Positions 16,572 through 24,999 of a stretch of DNA of 60,251 nt are shown here, piece after piece; the first letter of the stretch is position 1, and each line of letters starts with the position of its first letter. This stretch comes from Prevotella sp. UBA2456 (GTDB lineage: Bacteria > Bacteroidota > Bacteroidia > Bacteroidales > Bacteroidaceae), in contig DDPY01000031.1 of NCBI GenBank assembly GCA_002342415.1, positions 80,958 through 141,208 on the forward strand. Reading direction: 5' to 3'. Made by a program: the position numbers and the translations under genes. The notes beneath the pieces are model-generated. The model was not told the DNA's origin and ran no database searches. It was given only the letters and a program-made list of their open reading frames with translations.

Positions 16572-17666
16572 ATGTGTTTTTTCCTCTATTGGTTAGGAAT
16601 AAACTACCGCCAAGTTTTCGAACAACTGATGAGCCGGATGCTTGGTATTAGCGGGGTGTGGACACAGGGCTGGACCTTGAAGCGCGAATACTACCATCTG
16701 GACCTTTGTGTCACTTACACCAAAGACACAGGAAAGACCCACAAGGGCTGTCCTGTTGTTAGAGAGTGTGTTTTCCTCATTGTAGAAAACAAATTAAAAA
16801 GCCTGCCGAACATTCTTCAATTAAAACGCTACGAGCAAGTGTTTTTGAAGTCTGACATCGGATGCTCATATAGCGTTTTGACACTCGTCAAGGAGTTTCC
16901 TGACAGGAAAAACATCGTAGAGAATACTCGCTGGCAGGTGCATCACTACGACGAACTGGCACTGCTACTGGAGGAATGCAGCAAGAATGGTGTCATCCGA
17001 AAGGAGCACCAGTTCTATATCAGCGACTATTGTCGGTATGTTAGCAATCTGAGTGCCATTGCTGAGCAGTGGACCATAGGCGCTGGCATGCCATTCCTTT
17101 ACCAAGAGCCATTATTGCACGAATTGAGGCTGATCGATATTTATGAAAAAGTGCGCTATGCACAGATAGCTGCCTTACTCGCTGAAAAACTAAGAACGGT
17201 ATTGGTAAAGGACACTGATGAGGAGAGAGTTGTGCTTGGTATGAGCAATATAGATGTGATTCTTAGACGGCGTGAGGATGCTGATGAAATTCTAAGTTTT
17301 TACGGCTGTCCCGAAGCCAAGCCATTGCAACAGATTTTCATTGGTTGCGGTATGAGTCATGCCGTCGGACTGTTAGAAGCCAAAATTAAAGTCTCCGACG
17401 ACTGCTGCCTCGTCGTACAGGTGCAAGGCAATCGTTATTGTCACGGTTTTGAGTGTGAAGGCATCCTAAAAAGCACTGATCGTCTCAGTCCTGACCAACT
17501 GCGATTCCTGAACTTTGAAGGGAACCGTCTGCCTGGTAAAGAGGCCAAGGCCGACTCCAGACTCTGCCGTTACAATGCCAACTTCATTTATAAGTCGCAG
17601 AAGATTCTTCCCACGCATACCATTGGCGACATTCTGAATACCATGATCGCCGACTGTCAGATTTAA
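16572..17666 (+). CDS. PD-(D/E)XK nuclease superfamily protein
   Basis: A 364-residue soluble protein. HLDLCVTY (about residues 42-49) followed by CVFLIVENKLKSLPN (about 66-80) and QLKRYEQVF gives the D...E-x-K pattern and following Q-x-x-x-Y of PD-(D/E)XK family proteins that occur as stand-alone genes in Bacteroidales. The rest is mixed alpha/beta with no recognised domain. Such proteins are thought to be nucleases, often from mobile or defence contexts; activity here is inference. The ATG is used directly after a 15-base gap from the inverted-repeat region. A small secreted-protein gene begins 8 bases downstream. Confidence 0.75.
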   Translation: MCFFLYWLGINYRQVFEQLMSRMLGISGVWTQGWTLKREYYHLDLCVTYTKDTGKTHKGCPVVRECVFLIVENKLKSLPNILQLKRYEQVFLKSDIGCSYSVLTLVKEFPDRKNIVENTRWQVHHYDELALLLEECSKNGVIRKEHQFYISDYCRYVSNLSAIAEQWTIGAGMPFLYQEPLLHELRLIDIYEKVRYAQIAALLAEKLRTVLVKDTDEERVVLGMSNIDVILRRREDADEILSFYGCPEAKPLQQIFIGCGMSHAVGLLEAKIKVSDDCCLVVQVQGNRYCHGFECEGILKSTDRLSPDQLRFLNFEGNRLPGKEAKADSRLCRYNANFIYKSQKILPTHTIGDILNTMIADCQI

Positions 17667-17674
17667 GTCGTAAT

Positions 17675-18043
17675 ATGGAGAAAAAGATAATACTATTAAT
17701 GCTTATGGCACTCTTTTCTATGTTTGCCAACGCCCAGCAGATATCGTATATCAAGGCCGACGGGGCTTGGTATCAGGTGTATGATGAGGCTTGGAAGAAG
17801 GTCACCACGCTGTCGAAACAGACTGTTGGAGAAGTGGTCGGCTGGGGCAGTGATTTCTTCGTGGCTGTAGACGGGGCTTGGGTGAAGACCTACGACATCA
17901 ATGGCAAGAAGATCTGCACACTCTCAAAGCAGACTGTAGGAGAGGTCATAGGCGTGGCCGGCAATACGTTTACCAGCCGCCAAAGCGCTTGGATATACAT
18001 CTGGAACAAAGAGGGCAAGAAACTACAAACAAGGTCAGCGTAA
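17675..18043 (+). CDS. Small secreted repeat protein
   Basis: A 122-residue protein with a signal peptide ending near ANAQ. The mature chain consists of three copies of about 35-37 residues, each with AW-x-x-x-YD/W, then GKK or WKK, then TLSKQTVGEV-x-G. The second and third copies differ mainly in polar positions. The W-x-x-x-Y/D-x-x-G-K-K spacing suggests beta-strand repeats. No function is known to me. It lies 8 bases after the PD-(D/E)XK gene. The exact SKQTVGE repeats at DNA level suggest recent internal duplication. Confidence 0.8.
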   Translation: MEKKIILLMLMALFSMFANAQQISYIKADGAWYQVYDEAWKKVTTLSKQTVGEVVGWGSDFFVAVDGAWVKTYDINGKKICTLSKQTVGEVIGVAGNTFTSRQSAWIYIWNKEGKKLQTRSA

Positions 18044-18099
18044 TCAAATCATGGCAGATTTAGGAAAGTCAGTTCCAAAGTGTTAAAAGTTTAGGTCGG

Positions 18100-18273
18100 C
18101 TATGACAATCGGCACCTTGCATATGCCAAAAGCCACCACTTTTCTTTGTCTCTGAGGTCGGTTGACAGGGTTACGATTTGGCAACCTAACTCTTGCCGCA
18201 ATCTTCCCAGATTTGCGTAGAGCCTTCCTACCGCCTTACTTCGTTTTTCCTCGAAATGCCTTTGTCTATGCAC
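18100..18273 (-). other. Orphan open frame in intergenic gap
   Basis: A 57-codon minus-strand frame from GTG 18273 to TAG 18100 reads LYANLGRLRQELGCQIV and RDKEKWWLLAYARCRLS. It looks amino-acid-like but has no ATG. It may be a recurrent repeat of this genus and not a gene. The rest of the gap 18044-18351 holds only the promoter of the next gene. Confidence 0.3.
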
Positions 18274-18323
18274 TTTGTTGCGTTAATTCTCTATAATTGC
18301 TTTTCAAAATCAAGCTTTTTTCG

Positions 18324-18331
18324 TAACTTTG
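18324..18331 (+). promoter_or_regulatory. -7 box for the TlpA-like gene
   Basis: TAACTTTG followed by GCAGG, 20 bases before the ATG at 18352. Confidence 0.6.
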
Positions 18332-18351
18332 CAGGCAAAAATTGATGAACA

Positions 18352-19491
18352 ATGAAGAAAATTGTAATATTGGCAATAGCCGCAATGGCTATGACGGCTT
18401 GTAGCGAGAAGAAATTCCATGTGGAAGGCAATATTAGCAATGCCAAGGACTCGGTGCTCTATTTCGAGAATATCGGGTTGGCAGGCTATGAGGTGTTGGA
18501 CTCTGCCAAGCTGGATGAGGACGGCGCGTTCAGCTTCAGTGGCGAGAAGCCCGAGGCTCCCGAGTTTTACCGACTGCGCATCAGCGACCAGATTATCTCG
18601 CTGGCTATCGACTCTACGGAGACGGTGACTGTGAAGGCACAATATCCGCAGATGGCCTCGCAGTATGAGGTCAGCGGCTCAGAAGACTGTCAGACCATCA
18701 AGACATTGGCTCTGAAACAGATGGACTTGCAGCAGCGTGCCATGCAAGTGAGCCGCAACGAGGCACTGACTGTCGACCAGGTGAACGACAGCGTGCTTTC
18801 GATGATCCGTCAATACAAGGACGAGGTGAAGCGCCAGTATATCTTCCCTAACCCAGCCAAGGCTTCCTCCTATTTTGCCTTGTTCCAAGCTTTGGGCAAC
18901 ATGCTGCTCTTTAATCCTCAGAGCGACAGAGACGACATCAAGGTGTTTGCTGCCGTTGCTACCAGCTGGGATGCTAACTGGCCCGACTCCGAACGTGGCA
19001 AGAACTTGCACAATATTGCCATTGAGGGTATGAAGAATGTCCGCATCACGGATGCTGACAAGGCTCGTACGATTGATGCCAGCAAGGTGAAGGAGGCTGG
19101 TCTTATCGATATTGCACTGACCGACAACAAAGGCCAGATGCGTCACCTGACCGACCTTAACGGAAAGGTGGTACTGCTGGACTTCCACGTTTTTGCTACC
19201 AACGAGTCGCCTGCCCGTATCCTGCTGTTGCGCGAACTCTATAACAAATACCACGCTCAGGGACTGGAGATTTATCAGGTGAGCCTTGACCCAGACGAGC
19301 ATTTCTGGAAGCAGCAGACAGCTGCCCTGCCTTGGATTAGTGTACGTGAACCCAACATCAATTCAACGACACTGACCATCTATAATGTTCAGTCCGTGCC
19401 AGAATTTTTCCTGATAGACCGAGGCAACAATATCGTAGGGCGCTCACAGACTATCAAAGACCTTGAGCAGGCCATCAAGAACCTGTTGTAA
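18352..19491 (+). CDS. DUF4369/TlpA-like lipoprotein without CxxC
   Basis: A 379-residue lipoprotein (lipobox MTAC, Cys 17). Residues about 20-110 match the DUF4369 N-terminal beta domain (FHVEGNISNAKDSVLYFEN). Residues about 245-379 are a TlpA/AhpC-type thioredoxin fold: LNGKVVLLDF, then VQSVPEFFLIDRGNNIVGR. In working family members LLDFWASWCGPCR carries the redox Cys pair. Here the same place reads LLDFHVFATNESPAR (residues 275-289), with Thr 283 and Ser 286 in place of the cysteines. It therefore cannot act as a classical thiol-disulfide oxidoreductase and may be a binding or scaffold protein. It is monocistronic, with its own promoter and terminator. Confidence 0.9.
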   Translation: MKKIVILAIAAMAMTACSEKKFHVEGNISNAKDSVLYFENIGLAGYEVLDSAKLDEDGAFSFSGEKPEAPEFYRLRISDQIISLAIDSTETVTVKAQYPQMASQYEVSGSEDCQTIKTLALKQMDLQQRAMQVSRNEALTVDQVNDSVLSMIRQYKDEVKRQYIFPNPAKASSYFALFQALGNMLLFNPQSDRDDIKVFAAVATSWDANWPDSERGKNLHNIAIEGMKNVRITDADKARTIDASKVKEAGLIDIALTDNKGQMRHLTDLNGKVVLLDFHVFATNESPARILLLRELYNKYHAQGLEIYQVSLDPDEHFWKQQTAALPWISVREPNINSTTLTIYNVQSVPEFFLIDRGNNIVGRSQTIKDLEQAIKNLL

Positions 19492-19504
19492 CAACATAAA
19501 AATT

Positions 19505-19536
19505 GAGTCCACCTTCTCGAGTGGACTCCATTTTTT
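19505..19536. terminator. Strong terminator between convergent genes
   Basis: Perfect 8-base stem GAGTCCAC/GTGGACTC with 8-base loop, then TTTTTT at 19531-19536; A-rich flank on the left makes it usable from both sides. Confidence 0.9.
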
Positions 19537-19552
19537 AGCGGCTACCTAAAGC

Positions 19553-20368
19553 TTAAAAACTTCTCAGCCAGGCTTTCAGCGCGAGCATCATCTCCAGATG
19601 GTAGGCAAAGGACTGGCGGATGCCAAAGCCGTGCCCTCCAGTGGGATAGATATGCATGGATGCTGGTACACCATGTGAATAGAGCTGCTCATAGTAGTTC
19701 AGACTGTTGATAGGCGGTACAGAACGGTCGTCGTGAGCCAATGCCAAGAAGCAGCGGGGTGTATGCTTGTTAATATGCTGCTCGTTAGAATATTCATTCA
19801 CCAGCTTACGCTTGGGAGACTTCCCTATCAGATTGGTACGAGAACCCTGATGCGTAGTGCCCTGCTCCATCGAGATGACAGGATAGAAGAGAATCTGGAA
19901 GTTGGGCTTGGCATCGCCTGTGGCATGAGTAGCCACTGTGGAAGCCAGATGTCCACCTGCCGAGAAGCCCATGATGCCTATGTCCTGCGGATTGATGTGC
20001 CAATCCTTAGCATTGCGGCGCACCAGTCGGATAGCCTCTTCGGCATCCTCTGCGGGTACGGTATAATGACCATGAGGCATACGATATTTCAATACGATGA
20101 GAGCAATGCCCTGACCATTGAAGAAGGGAGCCCAGTCGAAGCCCTCATGCTGCATGGCCAGATGCTGATAGCCCCCTCCGGGACAGCACACGACAGCGCG
20201 CCCTGTGGCACGCTTCTCGTCGGGCAGAAATACGGTAACCTTCGCCATATCGTTAGGATCACCATTGCTGGTACTTGGCCCATTAGGCCACAGATTCATC
20301 TCAGTACCTTTCTGTGCAAACACCATTGCAGGTACCATTGTCAAAAGGAAAAGCAGTAATTTTTTCAT
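19553..20368 (-). CDS. Secreted alpha/beta hydrolase (BD-FAE/xylanase-like esterase)
   Basis: A 271-residue protein with signal peptide (MKKLLLFLLTMVPAMVFAQ). Alpha/beta hydrolase features are the oxyanion loop CPGGGYQHLA (near 62-71), the nucleophile elbow GFSAGGHLAS with Ser 136, and a C-terminal HGFG segment with the catalytic His. The pattern fits secreted carbohydrate esterases/BD-FAE type hydrolases that remove acyl groups from plant or host glycans. I chose the ATG at 20368; an ATG at 20422 lies upstream of the promoter. It is divergent from the sialate O-acetylesterase gene and shares a bidirectional promoter with it, which suggests common use in glycan deacylation. Confidence 0.88.
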   Translation of the reverse strand: MKKLLLFLLTMVPAMVFAQKGTEMNLWPNGPSTSNGDPNDMAKVTVFLPDEKRATGRAVVCCPGGGYQHLAMQHEGFDWAPFFNGQGIALIVLKYRMPHGHYTVPAEDAEEAIRLVRRNAKDWHINPQDIGIMGFSAGGHLASTVATHATGDAKPNFQILFYPVISMEQGTTHQGSRTNLIGKSPKRKLVNEYSNEQHINKHTPRCFLALAHDDRSVPPINSLNYYEQLYSHGVPASMHIYPTGGHGFGIRQSFAYHLEMMLALKAWLRSF

Positions 20369-20387
20369 CTTTCTTGGGTTTAACGCT

Positions 20388-20418
20388 TGCAAAGATAAGA
20401 AAAAATCGTATCTTTGCA
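20388..20418. promoter_or_regulatory. Face-to-face divergent promoter palindrome
   Basis: TGCAAAGATA (20388-20397) and TATCTTTGCA (20409-20418) are exact reverse complements, 11 bases apart. Each contains a TATCTTTG -7 box, one for the hydrolase (minus), one for the esterase (plus). The TTGC near 20387-20390 can serve as -33 of the plus promoter, so both polymerases would compete for the same DNA. Confidence 0.75.
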
Positions 20419-20445
20419 GCAAGAAACGAAAAAAACTTTAGAACT

Positions 20446-21900
20446 ATGAATAAAAAAACACTTCTGACGGCAGCAGTGATGATGCTTGCCGTCAATTCGC
20501 AGGCAAAGGTGAAATTGCCTCATCTGGTAGGTGACAACATGATTATCCAGCAGCAGACTGATGTACGCCTATGGGGCTGGGGCAAGGCAGGCAGCAAGGT
20601 GGTGGCCACCACCTCGTGGTCGGACCAGAAAGCCGAAGTCAAGGTGGACAAGCAGGGTCGCTGGCTGCTGACAGTGAAGTCGCCCAAGGCCTCGTACACT
20701 CCCCTGTCTATCACCTTCGATGACGGTGACGGACAGGTGACCATCAAGAATGTATTGGCTGGCGAGGTATGGGTCTGTGCCGGACAGTCGAATATGGAGA
20801 TGCCCGTTAAGGGCTTTGGCAACTGTCCTGTAAAGGATTACAACCAAGAGGTCATTCACGCTGCAGGCAAGTGCCAGGTACGCTCGGCAAAGATTCCCAG
20901 CATTATGCGCATGACTCCCCAAGAGGATGCCGACACCCGCTGGCGCGAATGCTCACCCCAGACAGTAGGCGAGTTCTCTGCTACGGGCTATTTCTTTGCC
21001 AAGACGGTGAACCAGGCACTCGACATCCCCATCGGCCTCATCGAGGCTAACAAGGGTGGAAGCCGTGTAGAGAGCTGGCTGACAAAGGAGAACCTGGAGA
21101 AATATACCCAAGAGCCTACCGACACGATGGGCATCGTCAACTTCAAGAAGGAGTGGGACTATCACCGCGCCCTCGTATGGGGCAACGGCACCTTCAACCC
21201 CATCCTCAACTATACAGTAAAAGGTATCCTGTTCTATCAGGGCTGTTCGAACGTGGGCGACCCAGGCAACCAGTATTCCGAGCGTCTGAAACTGCTGGTA
21301 GAGCAGTGGCGCGCACAGTTCAAGCTGGGTGACATCCCCTTCTATTTCGTGCAGATTGCTCCTTATGACAGCGGTGACAAGCAGGGCACCTGGAATGCAC
21401 TGCTGCAGGAACAGCAGTACCGTGCTTCAAAGATCATCCCCAATAGCGGACTGGTATGCACCAACGATGCTGTCTATCCCTATGAGGGCACCCAGATTCA
21501 TCCCGCCCAGAAGCAGAAAGTAGGTGAGCGTCTGGCTTTTCAGGCACTGAACAAGACCTACGGCCTGTCGACTATTATCTGCGAGAGTCCGTCATTCAAG
21601 GATATGCAGATCAAGGGCGACACCATCATGATACACCTTGACAACGAGTGTGGAGCCATCAGCCGTTTTGAGGACATTCAGGGCTTTGAGATAGCAGGTG
21701 TCGACAAGGTGTTCCATCCTGCCAAGGCCAGCCACTTCTGGCAGCCTGGCGGAGGCTACTGGGACGAGTGCATCATCATCACAAGTGCCGAGGTCAAGCA
21801 ACCCGTAGCACTGCGCTATTGTTTCCGCAACTGGCAGCTGGGCAATCTGGCTAATGCCGGTGGGCTGCCCTTGTTCCCCTTCAGAACTGATAACTGGTAA
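20446..21900 (+). CDS. Sialate O-acetylesterase
   Basis: A 484-residue exported enzyme with signal peptide (to about NSQA). The SGNH-type esterase core shows VCAGQSNMEMPV (Ser about 115), GSRVESWL, ILFYQGCSNV and the C-terminal catalytic QIHPAQK (His). The N-terminal beta domain (LPHLVGDNMIIQQ) is typical of the family. The enzyme removes O-acetyl groups from sialic acids or related glycans in the periplasm, making them accessible to sialidases. ATG 20446 was chosen over an earlier in-frame ATG (20314) because it directly precedes the signal peptide and lies behind the promoter. The Nudix gene overlaps its stop by one base (TAATG). Confidence 0.93.
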   Translation: MNKKTLLTAAVMMLAVNSQAKVKLPHLVGDNMIIQQQTDVRLWGWGKAGSKVVATTSWSDQKAEVKVDKQGRWLLTVKSPKASYTPLSITFDDGDGQVTIKNVLAGEVWVCAGQSNMEMPVKGFGNCPVKDYNQEVIHAAGKCQVRSAKIPSIMRMTPQEDADTRWRECSPQTVGEFSATGYFFAKTVNQALDIPIGLIEANKGGSRVESWLTKENLEKYTQEPTDTMGIVNFKKEWDYHRALVWGNGTFNPILNYTVKGILFYQGCSNVGDPGNQYSERLKLLVEQWRAQFKLGDIPFYFVQIAPYDSGDKQGTWNALLQEQQYRASKIIPNSGLVCTNDAVYPYEGTQIHPAQKQKVGERLAFQALNKTYGLSTIICESPSFKDMQIKGDTIMIHLDNECGAISRFEDIQGFEIAGVDKVFHPAKASHFWQPGGGYWDECIIITSAEVKQPVALRYCFRNWQLGNLANAGGLPLFPFRTDNW

Positions 21901-22430
21901 TGGTGCATCCGTTAGAGAAATTCAGCTACTGTCCCGTCTGTGGCAGTGAACACTTCGAGGTACACAACTTCAAGAGTAAGCAGTGCCGCGACTGTGGCTT
22001 TACCTATTATGCCAACCCCTGCTCGGCCACAGCAGCCTTCATCATCAATGACAGGCAGGAGATGCTGGTGGTGCGTCGAGGCAAGGAGCCTGCCAAAGGC
22101 ACCCTCGACCTGCCTGGAGGCTTTGTCGACATGGGCGAGACGGTTGAAGAGGGCATGAAACGCGAGATTAAGGAAGAGACGGGTCTCGATGTACACGACA
22201 TCCGGTATCTGTTCTCCTCGCCCAATGTCTATATGTATAGTGGCATGGGAGTCCACACACTCGATATGGACTTCTTGGTTCCCCTACATGGTGACATTCC
22301 CACCATCACAGCTGCCGACGATGCAGCAGAGGCCCTGTGGATACCCATCAGCGAGGTTAATCCTGATGACTTTGGACTGACCAGCATCCGCAATGCCGTC
22401 ATCCGCTTCCTCAGGGAACAGGGCGCGTAA
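21900..22430 (+). CDS. Nudix hydrolase with zinc ribbon
   Basis: A 176-residue cytoplasmic protein. An N-terminal zinc ribbon (YCPVCGSEHFE ... CRDCGFTYYANP, about 10-43) is followed by a Nudix fold. The Nudix box GFVDMGETVEEGMKREIKEE (starting near 78) contains the metal-binding REIKEE. The combination is seen in NADH-pyrophosphatase-like and other nucleotide-sugar or dinucleotide Nudix enzymes; the substrate cannot be set from sequence. Its start codon overlaps the previous stop, so translation is coupled to the esterase gene. Confidence 0.92.
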   Translation: MVHPLEKFSYCPVCGSEHFEVHNFKSKQCRDCGFTYYANPCSATAAFIINDRQEMLVVRRGKEPAKGTLDLPGGFVDMGETVEEGMKREIKEETGLDVHDIRYLFSSPNVYMYSGMGVHTLDMDFLVPLHGDIPTITAADDAAEALWIPISEVNPDDFGLTSIRNAVIRFLREQGA

Positions 22431-22492
22431 GCGCTGCTGTGCAATCGTTATTGCAAGATAATGCGCAGGATGAAGGGTGCTGTAGATGTGTG

Positions 22493-22516
22493 TTTGCAAA
22501 AGAATGCCTATCTTTG
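22493..22516 (+). promoter_or_regulatory. Promoter of the GH13 gene
   Basis: TATCTTTG at 22509-22516; a TTTG at 22493-22496 is too close (12 bases) to be the normal -33 box. The ATG follows at 22541. Confidence 0.55.
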
Positions 22517-22540
22517 CGACAAACAATTATCTATACAACT

Positions 22541-24481
22541 ATGAAACGAGTACTATTCTTAATGGCCCTTGTGGCACAAATGATGACAATGAGTGCAGCC
22601 AAGAACAAGACAGCAGTAGACCGCATAGACCCCACAGACTGGTTTGTCGGGCTGAAGAACCCCCAGGTGCAACTGATGGTGTATGGCAAGAACATTGCCG
22701 CTGTCAAGAGCGTCACCACCGACTATCCTGGGGTACGTATCGACAGTGTGGTGCGACTTGACTCGCCCAACTACCTGTTAGTGTATATGAACCTGAGCAA
22801 AGCCCAGGCGGGCACCATGACCCTCCTGTTTGACAAGCTCAAGGTGAACTACCAGCTGAAGCAGCGCGAGATGTCAGGAGACAAGCGTATAGGTTTCGAC
22901 AACAGTGATGTGCTCTATATGCTCATGCCCGACCGCTTTGCACAAGGAGCCGGACACAATCCCCAGGTGGCAGGAATGCGTCCCTACAAGGAAGACCGTT
23001 CGCAACCCTCGCTCCGTCATGGTGGCGACCTGAACGGCATCCGCGAACACCTGGACTACTTCAAGGAGCTTGGTGTCACGGCCCTGTGGCTCACCCCCGT
23101 GTTGGAGAACAACTCTCCCGACAGCGAGAACGGATTCTCTACCTATCATGGCTATGCTACTACCGACTACTATAAGGTAGACCCCCGCTTCGGCACCAAT
23201 GCCGACTACCGACGACTCTGCGACGAAGCCCATCAGAAAGGACTCAAGGTGGTGATGGACATGATTTTCAACCATTCTGGCTTTGAACATCCCTGGATTA
23301 ACGATATGCCCACTAAGGACTGGCTCAATGTGCCCGAATGGCTCAACGAGCAACAGAGCGGACGTGACCCCATGACGGGATTCACTGCCAATAGCGATGG
23401 CTCAGAACCCAAGAAGTCGGCCTACCTGCAGACCTCCTACAAGCTGACACCCGTCAAAGACCCCTATGCCTCACAGGTAGACCTGAAGGAGACTACCGAG
23501 GGATGGTTTGTGCCCTCTATGCCCGACCTCAACCAGCATAATCCCCATCTGATGCGCTACCTCATCCAGAACAGTATCTGGTGGATAGAGACGGTGGGCA
23601 TTGACGGCATCCGCATGGACACCTATCCCTACGCCTTTGCCGATGCGATGGCACAGTGGATGAAAGAGCTCGACGAGGAGTATCCCCACTTCAACACCGT
23701 GGGTGAGACCTGGGTGACAGAGCCCGCCTATACCGCTGCCTGGCAGAAAGACTCGCGACTGTCGGAGCAGAACTCCTACCTGAAGACGGTGATGGACTTC
23801 TCGTTCTTCGACAAGCTGTCGCAAGCCAAAAACGAAGAGACGGATGCCTGGTGGCAAGGACTGAACCGCCTGTACAACTCGTTCGTCTATGACTATCTGT
23901 ATGAAGACCCCACCCATGTGATGGCCTTCATCGACAACCACGACACCGACCGCTTCTTAGGCAACGGCAAGGACACGCTGGCCTTGAAGCAAGCACTGGC
24001 ACTGCTGCTCACCGTGCGACGCATCCCCCAGATATACTATGGTACGGAGATACTGATGAACGGTACGAAGGAACAGACAGACGGCAATGTGCGCAAGGAC
24101 TTCCCAGGAGGTTTTCCTGGTGACAAGCACAATGCCTTCACTCGCGAAGGACGCACCCGTGCCGAACAGAGCATGTTCAGCTGGCTGAGCCGCCTGCTGC
24201 ACTGGCGGCAAGGTAACGAGACCATTATTCGTGGCTACCAGACCCAGTTCATCCCCTACAAAGGAGTCTATGTCATCACGCGCCGATGGCACCGCAACAC
24301 CGTCATGACCATTCTCAATGGTACCTCGCAGGAGGCAGAATTGGAGGTGGAGCGCTATCAGGAGATACTGAACGACGGACAGGACCTCCAGCGAGTGCAG
24401 GACATCCCTACTGGTCGCTATTACGACCTCACCAAGAACCTGAAGCTCAAGCCTCGTCAGACGCTGATTCTTGAGTTTTAA
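22541..24481 (+). CDS. GH13 alpha-amylase / neopullulanase, SusA-like
   Basis: A 646-residue exported enzyme: signal peptide to about SAA (residue 20), an N-terminal beta domain (about 25-110, CBM34/cyclomaltodextrinase-N type), then a GH13 barrel. Catalytic residues are Asp 360 in GIDGIRMDTYP, Glu 389 in TVGETW, and Asp 468 in FIDNHDTDR; VVMDMIFNHSG is region I. The layout matches SusA-type neopullulanases that cut starch oligosaccharides in the Bacteroidota periplasm. I use ATG 22541, right after the promoter, not the in-frame ATG at 22439. The pullulanase 0.5 kb away supports a shared role in starch or glycogen breakdown. The last 35 bases overlap the convergent gene. Confidence 0.93.
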   Translation: MKRVLFLMALVAQMMTMSAAKNKTAVDRIDPTDWFVGLKNPQVQLMVYGKNIAAVKSVTTDYPGVRIDSVVRLDSPNYLLVYMNLSKAQAGTMTLLFDKLKVNYQLKQREMSGDKRIGFDNSDVLYMLMPDRFAQGAGHNPQVAGMRPYKEDRSQPSLRHGGDLNGIREHLDYFKELGVTALWLTPVLENNSPDSENGFSTYHGYATTDYYKVDPRFGTNADYRRLCDEAHQKGLKVVMDMIFNHSGFEHPWINDMPTKDWLNVPEWLNEQQSGRDPMTGFTANSDGSEPKKSAYLQTSYKLTPVKDPYASQVDLKETTEGWFVPSMPDLNQHNPHLMRYLIQNSIWWIETVGIDGIRMDTYPYAFADAMAQWMKELDEEYPHFNTVGETWVTEPAYTAAWQKDSRLSEQNSYLKTVMDFSFFDKLSQAKNEETDAWWQGLNRLYNSFVYDYLYEDPTHVMAFIDNHDTDRFLGNGKDTLALKQALALLLTVRRIPQIYYGTEILMNGTKEQTDGNVRKDFPGGFPGDKHNAFTREGRTRAEQSMFSWLSRLLHWRQGNETIIRGYQTQFIPYKGVYVITRRWHRNTVMTILNGTSQEAELEVERYQEILNDGQDLQRVQDIPTGRYYDLTKNLKLKPRQTLILEF

Positions 24482-24953
24482 TCCTACTGCTCAGATAATG
24501 GGCGAAGATACGGGCAGCACTCTCCACTTTGGCTGCACACGGACGTTGTTTGTAATAGTCTGCTGTGCGAGGTGATGCAACATAAGTGGAGTGTGCTTTC
24601 TCGTAGCCTTTCAGTCCCAGAATCTCTGCACAGATAAGACTCCCATTCTCTTTCTCCGACTGGGCCAGCAGCTGCTGTACCACCTTATAGCATGCCGACT
24701 TCCCATCGCGGTCGCTTCCTTCTGTCTGTCCACAGTCCAGTCCCACTAACATCACGATGCCAGAGACAGCACCACACATCATCCGCAGCCGGCCTACACC
24801 TCCACCAAAGCCAGCAGCAATCTTCTTCGCAGTCATATCATCGAGCCCATAGAGATCGGCAAAGGCAGCCACCACACTCTGACAGCAGCCATAGCCTGCC
24901 ATGAAGTTCTCAACAGCCCTCTCTACTCTCTGGTCTAATTCCTGTTCTGTCAT
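24447..24953 (-). CDS. C_GCAxxG_C_C family protein
   Basis: A 168-residue protein with the Cys pattern that names the family: GYGCCQSVVAAF (about 19-30), GFGGGVGR then MMCGAVSG (about 56-60), VGLDCG, and CAEILG (about 108). The conserved cysteines suggest a metal- or redox-linked role; function is not established. ATG 24953 was preferred to 25037 because the latter would overlap the pullulanase gene and adds a non-conserved piece. It lies 46 bases behind the pullulanase stop on the same strand and overlaps the GH13 gene tail by 35 bases. Confidence 0.85.
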   Translation of the reverse strand: MTEQELDQRVERAVENFMAGYGCCQSVVAAFADLYGLDDMTAKKIAAGFGGGVGRLRMMCGAVSGIVMLVGLDCGQTEGSDRDGKSACYKVVQQLLAQSEKENGSLICAEILGLKGYEKAHSTYVASPRTADYYKQRPCAAKVESAARIFAHYLSSRIKTQESASDEA

Positions 24954-24999
24954 TTTCTTCTCACTGTTTGTATTTGTTCTATCCGAATCACTTTTTGAT

